A stretch of DNA of 64,000 nt from Muribaculaceae bacterium (GTDB lineage: Bacteria > Bacteroidota > Bacteroidia > Bacteroidales > Muribaculaceae): assembly GCA_017405965.1 (NCBI GenBank), contig JAFQZK010000003.1, positions 62,001 through 126,000 of the forward strand, read 5' to 3'. Below the pieces are notes generated by a model. That model had not been told where the DNA came from, did no database searches, and saw nothing but the letters and a program-made list of their open reading frames with translations. Every line of letters begins with the position of its first letter. Positions within the stretch are counted from its first letter, which is position 1. Below, piece by piece: positions 26,415 through 34,439 of the stretch. The translations under genes were made by a program, and so were the position numbers.

Positions 26415-26487
26415 GATTCGCTAGCTCAGCAGGTAGAGCACATCCCTTTTAAGGATGGGGTCGTGGGTTCGAGCCCCACGCGAATCA
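26415..26487 (+). tRNA. tRNA-Lys (anticodon TTT)
   Basis: A 73-nt cloverleaf. The acceptor arm GATTCGC (26415-26421) pairs with GCGAATC (26480-26486), followed by discriminator A. The D-arm is GCTC..GAGC, the anticodon stem CATCC/GGATG has loop CTTTTAA (anticodon TTT at 26448-26450), and the T-arm is GTGGG-TTCGAGC-CCCAC. CCA is not encoded. Confidence 0.95.
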
Positions 26488-26505
26488 CGATAAAAACAAT
26501 AATGT

Positions 26506-26531
26506 GCCTCTCGTTTCGAGAGGCTTTTTTT
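26506..26531 (+). terminator. Terminator after tRNA-Lys
   Basis: GCCTCTCG/CGAGAGGC hairpin followed by seven T residues. Confidence 0.8.
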
Positions 26532-26562
26532 GTCGTTGATCCCGACGGATTGTCGGGGAGGT

Positions 26563-26606
26563 AAAAAACAGTGGACCCGGGCACATGGCCCGAGTCCACT
26601 GTTTTT
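26563..26606. terminator. Terminator of the CotH-dockerin gene (bidirectional shape)
   Basis: AAAAAACAGTGGAC..GGGC and GCCC..GTCCACTGTTTTTT form a long stem with T-runs on both strands, 20 nt beyond the stop of the minus-strand gene. Confidence 0.75.
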
Positions 26607-26626
26607 TGTCATGTCGTAGTGACGAC

Positions 26627-28363
26627 TTAACCCAGGATGATGTCCATGATGGTGTTGACGTCGGCGATGTTGATCTCACCGTCACTGTTGACGTCGGCAC
26701 GCTGCATGGTGCCTTCATCGGCGCTACCACCCAGGATGATGTCGATGACCGCGTTGACGTCGGCGATGTTGACCTCGCCGTCACCGTTCACGTCACCAGT
26801 CACAAATTCGGGCAGGGGAATGAACACATGCTCATCAAGATAGTCCATGTGGCGACGGATCCAGTCCTCGACATAGTCCATCTCGGCACTCAGGTCAAGA
26901 TCTTTCTTTGCCAAATCAGTGTCTCCACTCCAGCGATCTTCCTCACGGCCTGCGGCTCCGCAGCTCTCGAGTTCATCGATGGCGGTACGGTAGCGGTTCA
27001 CGAGGTTGTCGGTGTCAAGCCAGGTCTTGCGCAGTTCCTTGTAGCGCTCAATCATCGGGGTACGGAAGATTTCCAGGTTCCACATGTTCACCATGGGCAC
27101 GAGACTGATCCAGTCCACATCGCGCTCGGGCTTGATCAACTCAGGATTGTTGGCTCCGGGGGAATAGTTTTGGCCCAGACAGATATCAAGATCCCAAGGA
27201 GTCATCGTCAAGCGAGGATGCTCGGCTTTATCGTAGCAGGAGTAATAGATGTTCCTGGCTCCGTTGTCAATAGCCTGCAGGGCAGCAATAAAGATGAAGT
27301 AGTCCTGCATCACGGGAACGTCAAAGTAATAGCCGACGCTGTCGATGAACATTTGTCTGTCGGTCATCTTGTCAGAATAATCCGAGAATTGGATGGCATC
27401 CACCAGCGTGGTCCAATCTAAGCGGCGGATCTCATTATAGTCGGGATACTTTGCCCTGAAACCTGCCCATGTCGGGAGGCCCCTGGGAGGACGGGTGGAG
27501 TCGAGCTGACTCATCATCACGTTAGTGTTGCTGATGAGCGCATCCCAGATTTGACCGTGGAAGGTCTTGGTCTCGGGTTCGTAGCGAACGAGTTTGAGCT
27601 GCTTGCGGTCGATGGGCTCGCACATGTTGTAGATACCACGATACTCACCATTAAGGAATACCTCGACCATTTGGCCGCGCGAACCGTTGCGAACGTTGGC
27701 CACCGTGTCGGCATATAACGGCTTGCGTGACATGTCGAGCCATAGGTCGGTGCTCACGCGGTTGCGCACGCGCAGGAAGTCCATCTGACCGGCGTCAAGA
27801 AGCCAGGTGTTGTCGTTGCGCAGGCCGAAGAAGCGCCTGTTCATCTTGGTGCTGTCGTCGGCAACGAATTTGATGCGGTAGTTGCGCTTGTGCTTACGCG
27901 TTTGATCGGTCGCGTAACCGCGGTGCTTGATCTTGGCTTTCATCAGTTCGGGGAACACCGAGTCGGGCTCACTGATGAAAATCTCGGTGTAAACGTAGCG
28001 GTCAGAATTGAAGTTTCCGAACAGTTCCACGATGGGGAGCCATGTGAAGGTGATGCTGCCGGTGATCAGGCTGTCGCCCATGTGGGCGGTCACTGTGTAC
28101 TGTTTGCCTCCCTCGATGCCGTCAAAGGTGAACACCTCGCCGCTGGCGACTGCTACACCATCGATTACAACTTCGCTCAGTTCTTCACCATAGGTGACCT
28201 GGGCATCGAAATCATTGCCGAACAATGACTGGGGGATGCTGCACAGCCAAGTGTGGCTGACCGTGTCAAGCGGGGCGCGATGACCGTCGATGTGAAGCAC
28301 CTGGGCCATCGAGGCCATTGCTGTCAACACGATAGTCATAGCAAGAAGTAATTGTCTCTTCAT
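26627..28363 (-). CDS. CotH kinase-like secreted protein with dockerin-like C-terminus
   Basis: A 578-aa protein starting at ATG 28363 (two codons after a TTG). Signal peptide ~1-20 (ending SMA). An N-terminal beta domain (~25-110) is followed by a CotH-type domain (~115-490) with KHRGYATDQTRKHKRNYRIK, NTWLLDAGQMDFLRVRNRVS, the DYFIFIAALQAIDN helix, YYSCYDKAEHPRLTMTPWDL and DICLG. CotH proteins are atypical protein kinases (spore coat, fungal invasins); exported Bacteroidota homologues have unproven substrates. The C-terminus has two EF-hand dockerin segments (DVNGDGEVNIADVNAVIDII and DVNSDGEINIADVNTIMDII). Confidence 0.85.
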   Translation of the reverse strand: MKRQLLLAMTIVLTAMASMAQVLHIDGHRAPLDTVSHTWLCSIPQSLFGNDFDAQVTYGEELSEVVIDGVAVASGEVFTFDGIEGGKQYTVTAHMGDSLITGSITFTWLPIVELFGNFNSDRYVYTEIFISEPDSVFPELMKAKIKHRGYATDQTRKHKRNYRIKFVADDSTKMNRRFFGLRNDNTWLLDAGQMDFLRVRNRVSTDLWLDMSRKPLYADTVANVRNGSRGQMVEVFLNGEYRGIYNMCEPIDRKQLKLVRYEPETKTFHGQIWDALISNTNVMMSQLDSTRPPRGLPTWAGFRAKYPDYNEIRRLDWTTLVDAIQFSDYSDKMTDRQMFIDSVGYYFDVPVMQDYFIFIAALQAIDNGARNIYYSCYDKAEHPRLTMTPWDLDICLGQNYSPGANNPELIKPERDVDWISLVPMVNMWNLEIFRTPMIERYKELRKTWLDTDNLVNRYRTAIDELESCGAAGREEDRWSGDTDLAKKDLDLSAEMDYVEDWIRRHMDYLDEHVFIPLPEFVTGDVNGDGEVNIADVNAVIDIILGGSADEGTMQRADVNSDGEINIADVNTIMDIILG

Positions 28364-28464
28364 GATCAATTAATCGATTAAAAATTTTGTTGATATTTCG
28401 TTAATGTGATGTTCGAACTCATGTCTTTCGGAACCTGAAAACAACCAGATCTCTAAAAACCGTG

Positions 28465-28472
28465 CAAAGATA
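28465..28472 (-). promoter_or_regulatory. -7 box for CotH-like gene
   Basis: Plus CAAAGATA, minus TATCTTTG, about 100 nt before the start. The leader is therefore ~90 nt. The rest of 28364-28733 holds no further gene. Confidence 0.45.
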
Positions 28473-28685
28473 GTAAAAATGTCAACACGCAGTGGATTAG
28501 GTCGCTAATTTTCAAGAATATTTTACATGAATCGGGTATTTTAACAACTAAATTGTTCATTATGAGAGGCGGTCATGAGGTTGATGATGCGATAATAGGG
28601 AGGATGAAACGGCGTTTGCTGCAGGGCAAGAAAAAAAGTCTTCAGTTTTAAGTTTTTTTTAGAGTCTCATCCGCCAAAAAATAAG

Positions 28686-28693
28686 TAACTTTG
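28686..28693 (+). promoter_or_regulatory. -7 box for nnr
   Basis: TAACTTTG, 40 nt before the start at 28734. Confidence 0.5.
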
Positions 28694-28733
28694 TTGGCTC
28701 AATTAAACAAAACTTGAAAATCACTCGACCAGA

Positions 28734-30254
28734 ATGAAAATATTTACCAACGAAGGTCTTCGCCGCATCGGCGACCGCACTTTGGAAAAGGATGGCATAG
28801 AGATGCTGGACCTCATCGAGAGGGCGGCCTCGGCTGTGTCCTACGAACTCATATCGCGCTGGAGAACTTCCAAGCGTTTTGTCTTTTTTGCTGGCCCCGG
28901 CGACAACGGGGCCGATACACTGGCAGTTGCCCGCATGATGTACGAGCAGGGTTATCGCCCCGAGGTGTACCTGTTCAACATCAAGTCGGCGGCACTGTCG
29001 CCTTGCTGTCTTGCCAACCGTGACCGTCTGTTGCAGGTGGCTGGCGATGACATCGACTTCATTGAGGTGATCCAGAACTTCAACCCGCCCGAACTCGACG
29101 AGAACGACGTGGTGGTGGACGGCCTGTTCGGCAATGGTTTGCGCACACCCCTCAGGGGCGGTTACACGGCGCTGGTACAGTACATCAACGCCAGCAATGC
29201 CTATGTCGTGTCGATTGACATCCCCTCGGGCATGTTCGGCGAGTGGAATGTGGGCAATGACCGCCGCAATATCATCAGGGCGAACCTCACGCTCACCTAT
29301 CAGAGCAAGCGCCTGGCCTTCTACTTCGCCGAGAATGCCGAGTGCGTGGGCGAGTGCAAGGTGCTTGACATCGAGATGGACAGTGAAAGCATAGCCCGCA
29401 CTCCCTCCGACTTCTATCTCATCGAGCGTGACGATGTGCACGACTTGATGAAACCGCGCAACCCCTTCAGCAACAAGTACGATCATGGCACATTGCTGCT
29501 CATCGCCGGCAGCTACGGCATGATGGGTGCCGCGGTCCTTGCCGCCAAGGGAGCACTCAGGACCGGCGCCGGACTGGTGACGGTGCATGCTCCGCGCTGC
29601 GGCCATCAGATTCTGCAAACTGCCGTCCCCGAGGCCCTGTTTGAGCCTGACCGTAACGAGATTGTCACCAGCAGCATCGACCTGCGTCACACCTACAGCG
29701 TTGTGGCTCTGGGACCGGGTCTGGGAGTCAATGACGAGACCCTCGAGGCCGTGCATCACTTCATCATGAACTTCAAGCGGCCGTGCCTGCTCGATGCCGA
29801 TGCGCTGAACTGCATCGCCCGTCGTCCCCAGCTGCTCAGGAGCATTCCGCCGCGCAGCATCATCACGCCGCACGCTATCGAGTTCGACCGCCTCTTCGGC
29901 GACCATAATACCGACGAGGAGCGCCTCAAGAAGGCCATCGACGTTTCGAAGCTCTACAAAATCACCATCGTGCTCAAGGGCCACTACACGATGACCGTGC
30001 GCCCCGACAGCAAGATTTATGTCAACAGCAGCGGCAACCCCGGCATGGCGACACCGGGCAGCGGCGATGTGCTCACCGGAGTCATCTCGGCCCTCATTGC
30101 CCAGAACTATGCTGCCGACTGGTCGGTGGTGCTGGGCGTCTATCTGCACGGCTTGGCCGGCGACCTGGCGGCTCAGGCCCACGGCACCTATGGCATGATA
30201 GCCGGCGACATCGTCGATAACCTGGGAAAGGCCATTGTCGAGGTCATGAAATAA
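28734..30254 (+). CDS. nnr: Bifunctional NAD(P)H-hydrate epimerase / ADP-dependent NAD(P)H-hydrate dehydratase
   Basis: A 506-aa fusion of YjeF_N (~1-215, epimerase) and YjeF_C (~230-500, carbohydrate-kinase-like dehydratase). It repairs damaged NADHX/NADPHX: the N-terminal part interconverts R and S forms and the C-terminal part dehydrates the S form with ADP. Motifs are VVDGLFGNGLRTPL and SIDIPSGMFGEW in the epimerase, and GALRTGAGLVTVHA, NPGMATPGSGDVLTGVISAL with the catalytic Asp, in the dehydratase. The epimerase glycine loop reads GPGDNGADTLAVAR instead of the usual GNGNNGGDGL.xAR. Housekeeping gene, monocistronic. Confidence 0.92.
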   Translation: MKIFTNEGLRRIGDRTLEKDGIEMLDLIERAASAVSYELISRWRTSKRFVFFAGPGDNGADTLAVARMMYEQGYRPEVYLFNIKSAALSPCCLANRDRLLQVAGDDIDFIEVIQNFNPPELDENDVVVDGLFGNGLRTPLRGGYTALVQYINASNAYVVSIDIPSGMFGEWNVGNDRRNIIRANLTLTYQSKRLAFYFAENAECVGECKVLDIEMDSESIARTPSDFYLIERDDVHDLMKPRNPFSNKYDHGTLLLIAGSYGMMGAAVLAAKGALRTGAGLVTVHAPRCGHQILQTAVPEALFEPDRNEIVTSSIDLRHTYSVVALGPGLGVNDETLEAVHHFIMNFKRPCLLDADALNCIARRPQLLRSIPPRSIITPHAIEFDRLFGDHNTDEERLKKAIDVSKLYKITIVLKGHYTMTVRPDSKIYVNSSGNPGMATPGSGDVLTGVISALIAQNYAADWSVVLGVYLHGLAGDLAAQAHGTYGMIAGDIVDNLGKAIVEVMK

Positions 30255-30282
30255 CTCGCTGGAATAGCCTGTAAAACAAAAT

Positions 30283-30320
30283 AATGGCGGTTGATAATCA
30301 CTTGATTATCAACCGCCATT
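30283..30320. terminator. 18-bp perfect hairpin between nnr and tRNA-Leu
   Basis: AATGGCGGTTGATAATCA (30283-30300) and its exact complement (30303-30320). On the minus strand it is followed by ATTTTGTTTT, so it can terminate the tRNA-Leu transcript, and it may also serve nnr. Confidence 0.75.
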
Positions 30321-30322
30321 AG

Positions 30323-30407
30323 TACCTGAAGTGGGACTTGAACCCACACGGCCGCAATGGCCAAGGGATTTTAAGTCCCTCGTGTCTACCGATTCCACCA
30401 TTCAGGC
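30323..30407 (-). tRNA. tRNA-Leu (anticodon TAA)
   Basis: An 85-nt class II tRNA on the minus strand. Acceptor GCCTGAA pairs with TTCAGGT (one G-T pair), discriminator A. The anticodon stem AGGGA/TCCCT has loop CTTAAAA (anticodon TAA). The long variable arm (TTGGCCATTGCGGCCG region) and T-arm GTGGG-TTCAAGT-CCCAC are present. Confidence 0.95.
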
Positions 30408-30428
30408 ATCGCGGTACGGATTCGGCTG

Positions 30429-30436
30429 CAAAGTTA
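30429..30436 (-). promoter_or_regulatory. -7 box for tRNA-Leu
   Basis: Minus-strand TAACTTTG, 22 nt upstream of the tRNA 5' end. Confidence 0.55.
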
Positions 30437-30500
30437 GTACTTTTTGCCGAATGAGCGCTTCATTTGTCGTTTTTTTTATTGTTTCGGCCGATAAATGCCT

Positions 30501-31868
30501 TTATGAAGGCTGCTGCACAGGCTCGATATCGGGCAGGTCAAGCAGGCGGATGTCGGTCTCGCCATGCTGTTGGCTGTCGCGAAGCGCTTTGATGGCAGCG
30601 GTCATCTTGGCAAAGCGGTCATCGGCCTTGGCGATGAAATCGCTGTTGCCCAGATTGGCCAACCGGTTGGCGACATCGTTCACCGTGAAGTCGTCGGGGT
30701 CGAAGGTCGGCTGGTAGGTGATTTCCCTGTCGGCATTGACTTCATCGTCCTTGTCGTTGGTCACGGTGGTGAGCAGGCCAGCCTTCTGCAGACTGTTGGT
30801 CAGCTGGTCGGCCAGCAGGCCGGGGATGTCATAATCGTTGAGCAGCTCCTTGCGTGTGAGGGGCGTTTCCTGTCGCTTGAATCGCTTGGCCGCCATCGTC
30901 AGCACGGCAATGGCGAGGTTGCTGGAGTAGGTTTGTGAGATTCCTTTGGCGAGGTCGTTGTAGATGTAGTTGTTGAAGTTCTGCCACGAGTAGCACAGCA
31001 CCACGCCCGCCAGCGAGATGAGCCATGACAGTTGCAGCCACACCAGCATCAACGGCAGGAAGGCGAAGCTACCGTAGATGGCATTGTATTTCGATACATA
31101 CAACTGTCCCGTCACGAACAGCCATTGCACCCCCTGGAACAGTGTGCCGCACAGGATGCCGGCAACCAGCGCTCCCTTGAAACGCACCTTGGCGTTGGGG
31201 ATGATGTAATAGGCCGCTGTGAAGATGATCCATGAGATGACCGTGGGCATGAACGCAAGCAGTCGATGAGCCATCGGCGACAGCCGGTTGCCCTGAAACA
31301 GATGCTGTACTGCATCGCTCAGGAAAATCGAGATGCCGGCCGAGCAAATCATCATCAAGGGCAGCAGCAGGAGAATCGCCGAGTAGTCGGTGAACTTGCG
31401 CAAGACTGAGCGACGCTTGGTCACGCCCCAGATGTAGTTGAAGGTGTCTTCCACATTGCTCATCAGCGAGTGCAGCGTCCATAGCAAGAACACCAGACCG
31501 ATGCCGATGAATGCGCCCTGCGATGCCTGTGACAAATAGTTGTCGACATACCTAAGCGCACTCTCGAGTGCTTGTTGTTGGGCGGGGAAGTAACGGAACA
31601 GCTCGCTCTGCAACAGGTTCTGGAAGCCGAAACCGCGACCAATGGCAAACAACATGGCCAGTGCCGGCACAATGGCCAGCACTGTGTTGTAGGTCAATGC
31701 TCCGGCGCGCATCTGGAGGTCGTGACGCAGAAACGATCGAACGCTCAGGTTGATGATCTTCAGCGTCTTGACCGACCACATGGCGCGTGTGTCATTCCAC
31801 ACGCCATTGATGCAGTACGTCACGTTCTGCATCATGCGCTCCCAAAAGCTAGCCTTCTCCTCGCTCAT
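30501..31868 (-). CDS. YihY/BrkB family inner-membrane protein
   Basis: A 455-aa protein. The N-terminal cytoplasmic part is followed by about six TM helices: LRHDLQMRAGALTYNTVLAI (family signature RAGALTYNT..AIVPAL), GIGLVFLLWTLHSLMSNVED, the YIWGVTKRRS loop, LLLLPLMMICSAGISIF, WIIFTAAYYIIPN and PLMLVWLQLSWLISLAGVVL. The ~170-residue C-terminal soluble extension (from ~300) includes a winged-helix-like part (TPLTRKELLNDYDIPGLLAD), usual in Bacteroidota members. Some relatives were once called ribonuclease BN, wrongly; the true role is unknown. It lies upstream of tRNA-Leu and downstream of adk, 43 nt away. Confidence 0.88.
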   Translation of the reverse strand: MSEEKASFWERMMQNVTYCINGVWNDTRAMWSVKTLKIINLSVRSFLRHDLQMRAGALTYNTVLAIVPALAMLFAIGRGFGFQNLLQSELFRYFPAQQQALESALRYVDNYLSQASQGAFIGIGLVFLLWTLHSLMSNVEDTFNYIWGVTKRRSVLRKFTDYSAILLLLPLMMICSAGISIFLSDAVQHLFQGNRLSPMAHRLLAFMPTVISWIIFTAAYYIIPNAKVRFKGALVAGILCGTLFQGVQWLFVTGQLYVSKYNAIYGSFAFLPLMLVWLQLSWLISLAGVVLCYSWQNFNNYIYNDLAKGISQTYSSNLAIAVLTMAAKRFKRQETPLTRKELLNDYDIPGLLADQLTNSLQKAGLLTTVTNDKDDEVNADREITYQPTFDPDDFTVNDVANRLANLGNSDFIAKADDRFAKMTAAIKALRDSQQHGETDIRLLDLPDIEPVQQPS

Positions 31869-31911
31869 AGTCTTATTGTTGGGCCAAGGGGACGGTTTTT
31901 ATCCCGTTTTG

Positions 31912-32487
31912 TTAGAGGGTGTCGAGGGATTCTTTGATCAAGTCAAAGATACCGTCGATGCTGCCCAGACCGTTGATGGCGCGATACTTGCCCTTTTCCT
32001 CATAGTAGGCCTTCAAGGGCGAGGTCTGGTTGTGGTAGGTCTCCAGGCGCTTGCGGGCAGTCTCCTCGTTGTCGTCCGAGCGACCGCTCATCTGTCCGCG
32101 CAGCAGGATTCGCTTAATGAGTTCTTCTTCGGGAACCTCAAGACCCACAACGGCGTCGATCTGGGTGCCGCGGTCGGCCAGCAGCTGCTCCAGAGCCTCG
32201 GCCTGGGGGATGGTGCGGGGGAAGCCGTCGAAGATGACGCCCTGGGTGGCCTGCTCTTTATTGTCGTCAAGAACCTGGGCTAGGATGTCGATGATGAGCT
32301 CATCGGGGACGAGTTGGCCCTGGTCGATATAACCCTTGGCCGTCTTGCCGAGTTCGGTGCCACGGCGAATGTGGTCGCGCAGCACGTCGCCGGTCGAGAT
32401 GTGGAACAGGTTGTAGTGTTCAATCAGTTTATCGCTTTGGGTGCCTTTGCCCGATCCGGGCGCACCAAAAATGACAATGTTCAACAT
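31912..32487 (-). CDS. adk: Adenylate kinase
   Basis: A 191-aa enzyme converting AMP + ATP to 2 ADP. P-loop GAPGSGKGTQ (~7-16), AMP-binding HISTGDVLRDHIRRGTELGK, GFPRTIPQAEAL, and the short lid GRSDDNEETARKRLETY without the Cys4 zinc site, as expected for the short form. It follows hpt (50-nt gap) and precedes the YihY gene in the same orientation. Confidence 0.96.
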   Translation of the reverse strand: MLNIVIFGAPGSGKGTQSDKLIEHYNLFHISTGDVLRDHIRRGTELGKTAKGYIDQGQLVPDELIIDILAQVLDDNKEQATQGVIFDGFPRTIPQAEALEQLLADRGTQIDAVVGLEVPEEELIKRILLRGQMSGRSDDNEETARKRLETYHNQTSPLKAYYEEKGKYRAINGLGSIDGIFDLIKESLDTL

Positions 32488-32537
32488 AATCTTGAATTTT
32501 TCTGTTAAGTGTTCTATAGTTTAAATGTATGTTCTCT

Positions 32538-33089
32538 TTATTCTTTGTCCTTCTCTTTCAGGACATAGATGTCAGGAAGATTGCGGGCCAGGCCGTCGAG
32601 GTCCAGGCCGTAGCCCAGGATGAACTTGCAGGGAATCTCAAAGCCTACATATTCAGGACCCTTGCCCACGGTGAGTGCATCGGGCTTGAAGAGCAGCGAG
32701 ACCATTTTCACGCTTTTGGGATTGTGCTTGGCCAGTTCCTTGCGCAGCTGGGCGGCGGTGACGCCACTGTCGATGATGTCCTCGACGATGAGCACGTTGC
32801 GGCCCGTGATGTCCTCGCTCAGGCCCATCAGCTGCTTCACGCTGCCTGTCGATTCCATGCCCTCGTAGGACTTGAAACGGATGAATGTAATCTCGGCATC
32901 GTGCAGGCTGCATGCGCGGAACAGGTCGGCAGCAAAGATGAAGGAACCGTTGAGTACACACAGGAACAGAGGATTCTCATTGGCATAGTCACGCTTGATT
33001 TCCTGGGCAAGGCGATGCACTTGCTTGGCAATTTCTTCACGTCTGATGTAAGGCTCAAACGTCAAGCCCTGATAAGTTACTTCTTCCAT
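32538..33089 (-). CDS. hpt: Hypoxanthine phosphoribosyltransferase
   Basis: A 183-aa purine-salvage enzyme that makes IMP or GMP from hypoxanthine or guanine and PRPP. The PRPP-binding motif VLIVEDIIDSGVTA (~98-111) and the NPLFLCVLNGSFIFAADLFR core are present. With adk downstream it forms a small nucleotide-metabolism operon. -7 box TACCTTTG on the minus strand at 33110-33117. Confidence 0.94.
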   Translation of the reverse strand: MEEVTYQGLTFEPYIRREEIAKQVHRLAQEIKRDYANENPLFLCVLNGSFIFAADLFRACSLHDAEITFIRFKSYEGMESTGSVKQLMGLSEDITGRNVLIVEDIIDSGVTAAQLRKELAKHNPKSVKMVSLLFKPDALTVGKGPEYVGFEIPCKFILGYGLDLDGLARNLPDIYVLKEKDKE

Positions 33090-33109
33090 TTGTTTACAGA
33101 ATTAAAACG

Positions 33110-33117
33110 CAAAGGTA
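33110..33117 (-). promoter_or_regulatory. -7 box for hpt-adk
   Basis: Plus CAAAGGTA, minus TACCTTTG, 20 nt before the hpt start codon. Confidence 0.5.
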
Positions 33118-33177
33118 TAAAAAAGTTTTCAGTAATCGGTTTTCACCCTCTCGGTTTTTTCATGGAGCCAGGAAAAA

Positions 33178-33320
33178 AGCGAGCCACAGGCTCGCAATAC
33201 CCCGACGGGCTGTCCCGTCCTGGCTATGGAGGCCCTTTGCGGGTGCCGCTATTGACGGGACGTGTTGTGGCCGTCCCGCTTGCAGCGGTGGTCGAAGTAT
33301 TGCGAGCCTATGGCTCGCTT
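33178..33320. repeat. REP-like paired palindromes, downstream copy
   Basis: The left hairpin AGCGAGCC-aca-GGCTCGC followed by AATACCCCGACGGG, and the inverted right hairpin (GGTCGAAGTATTGCGAGCC-tat-GGCTCGCT), enclose ~95 nt. The same arrangement recurs at 34311-34428 on the other side of the transposase gene. Confidence 0.8.
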
Positions 33321-33331
33321 GTGCTGTGGTT

Positions 33332-34294
33332 TCACTGCCGTGTGGCGATGGCCCGTGCCAGGGCGTTCATCTTGCGGCAGCATTCAGCGGTTAGTGCTTG
33401 ATAGTCGTTGTGGTGCACAAATGGCGACACCAGCAGCACTTTGCCGGCAGCGCAGGCGTCAAAGAGTTTCCCGCCTGGCTTGGCCATGGCATCAAAGCCG
33501 TTGTTGCAAATGAAAATCACGGGAACTCCAGCCTCGAGGGCCCTGTTCATGATGGCTTTTTCTCCCGGGCTGATGGCAGGAGACACAAGTACGGCACCTT
33601 GGGCAAGTAGCCGGTCTCCCTCGCGGGCTATTTCCTCATCGTTCATCCGACGCGAGCAGTAAACCTGCATGATTGACGGGTGTTGCAAGAGTTGATGGTT
33701 GCCCATGGCACTCACTGTAGAACCCGCAATGGTCAGATGATGAGAGACTGTAAAGAAGTCCTGATGCTGTCGCTTGAGCCACAGGCGACGAGGGTTGTCA
33801 AGTAGGTAGGCTGTCCAACGGTCCAACTGCCCCTTGCCTTGCAGCACCCCGTCGGTATAACCCTGTTCCCACAACGGGACTGGCAACTCCAGTTCACGTG
33901 CCGCCCTGTTGCAACCGCTTTTAAAACCATTGATGACTTTTCCAAGGTGGACAGGCAGCGTCTCGGTGACAAACAGGATGCCGTGCAAGTGGTCGGGCAT
34001 GATGGTCAATGCCAGCATTCGGATTTGCGGATAGTAACGGGGGATGCCCAACCATTCGGCCTTCACACTTTCACCCAGCGGCGAAAGGTTCACCCACGGC
34101 AGCGGGTGGATGCTGTCGGGCCCATACAGTGTCCCGAGTCGCGGCATGCGCCCTTCCACGCACAGGGTGATCATGTAGATGGCCCTTCCCTGGTAGTCAT
34201 GGTTAACCATCCGTCGTTTCATCGAGTGGGTGGCTGCCACATCAGGGTGTTTCTTGGACCATTGCTTGCGCCCTTCGTTGCGCTTCTCGTCCAT
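33332..34294 (-). CDS. REP-associated tyrosine transposase (RAYT, Y1/HUH) with C-terminal Rossmann-like domain
   Basis: A 320-aa protein from ATG 34294 (MDEKRNEGRK); a TTG 36 nt upstream lies inside the repeat and is rejected. The Y1 transposase domain (~25-180) has AIYMITLCVEGR, the metal-binding HxH in IMPDHLHGILFV (His102, His104), and the probable nucleophile Tyr163 in TAYLLDNPRRLWLK. Residues ~215-320 form an extra domain with VLVSPAISPGEKAIMNRALE and VPVIFICNNGF, recalling DprA/SLOG-type Rossmann folds. RAYTs nick at REP palindromes and disperse them; here such palindromes flank the gene on both sides. Same strand as its neighbours hpt and POT. Confidence 0.85.
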   Translation of the reverse strand: MDEKRNEGRKQWSKKHPDVAATHSMKRRMVNHDYQGRAIYMITLCVEGRMPRLGTLYGPDSIHPLPWVNLSPLGESVKAEWLGIPRYYPQIRMLALTIMPDHLHGILFVTETLPVHLGKVINGFKSGCNRAARELELPVPLWEQGYTDGVLQGKGQLDRWTAYLLDNPRRLWLKRQHQDFFTVSHHLTIAGSTVSAMGNHQLLQHPSIMQVYCSRRMNDEEIAREGDRLLAQGAVLVSPAISPGEKAIMNRALEAGVPVIFICNNGFDAMAKPGGKLFDACAAGKVLLVSPFVHHNDYQALTAECCRKMNALARAIATRQ

Positions 34295-34310
34295 AGCTTG
34301 ATAATTTTTA

Positions 34311-34428
34311 AGCGAGCCGAAGGCTCGCAATACCCCGACGGGCCTGCTGCGGCCGTCGCTATCGCCGTGGCCGCTCTTTTGACAGGCCGGTTGCTGGTGG
34401 TCGAGGTATTGCGAGCCTCTGGCTCGCT
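34311..34428. repeat. REP-like paired palindromes, upstream copy
   Basis: AGCGAGCC-gaa-GGCTCGC-AATACCCCGACGGG at the left and the inverted GGTATTGCGAGCC-tct-GGCTCGCT at the right, same order and orientation as 33178-33320 but with a shorter interior. It ends 11 nt before the POT transporter stop and starts 16 nt before the transposase start codon. Confidence 0.8.
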
Positions 34429-34439
34429 GTATGGGTTGG

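Noticed and set aside
30501-31868. Ribonuclease BN annotation for the YihY/BrkB gene
   Set aside because: That name comes from an old misassignment; the protein is polytopic with no nuclease motif.
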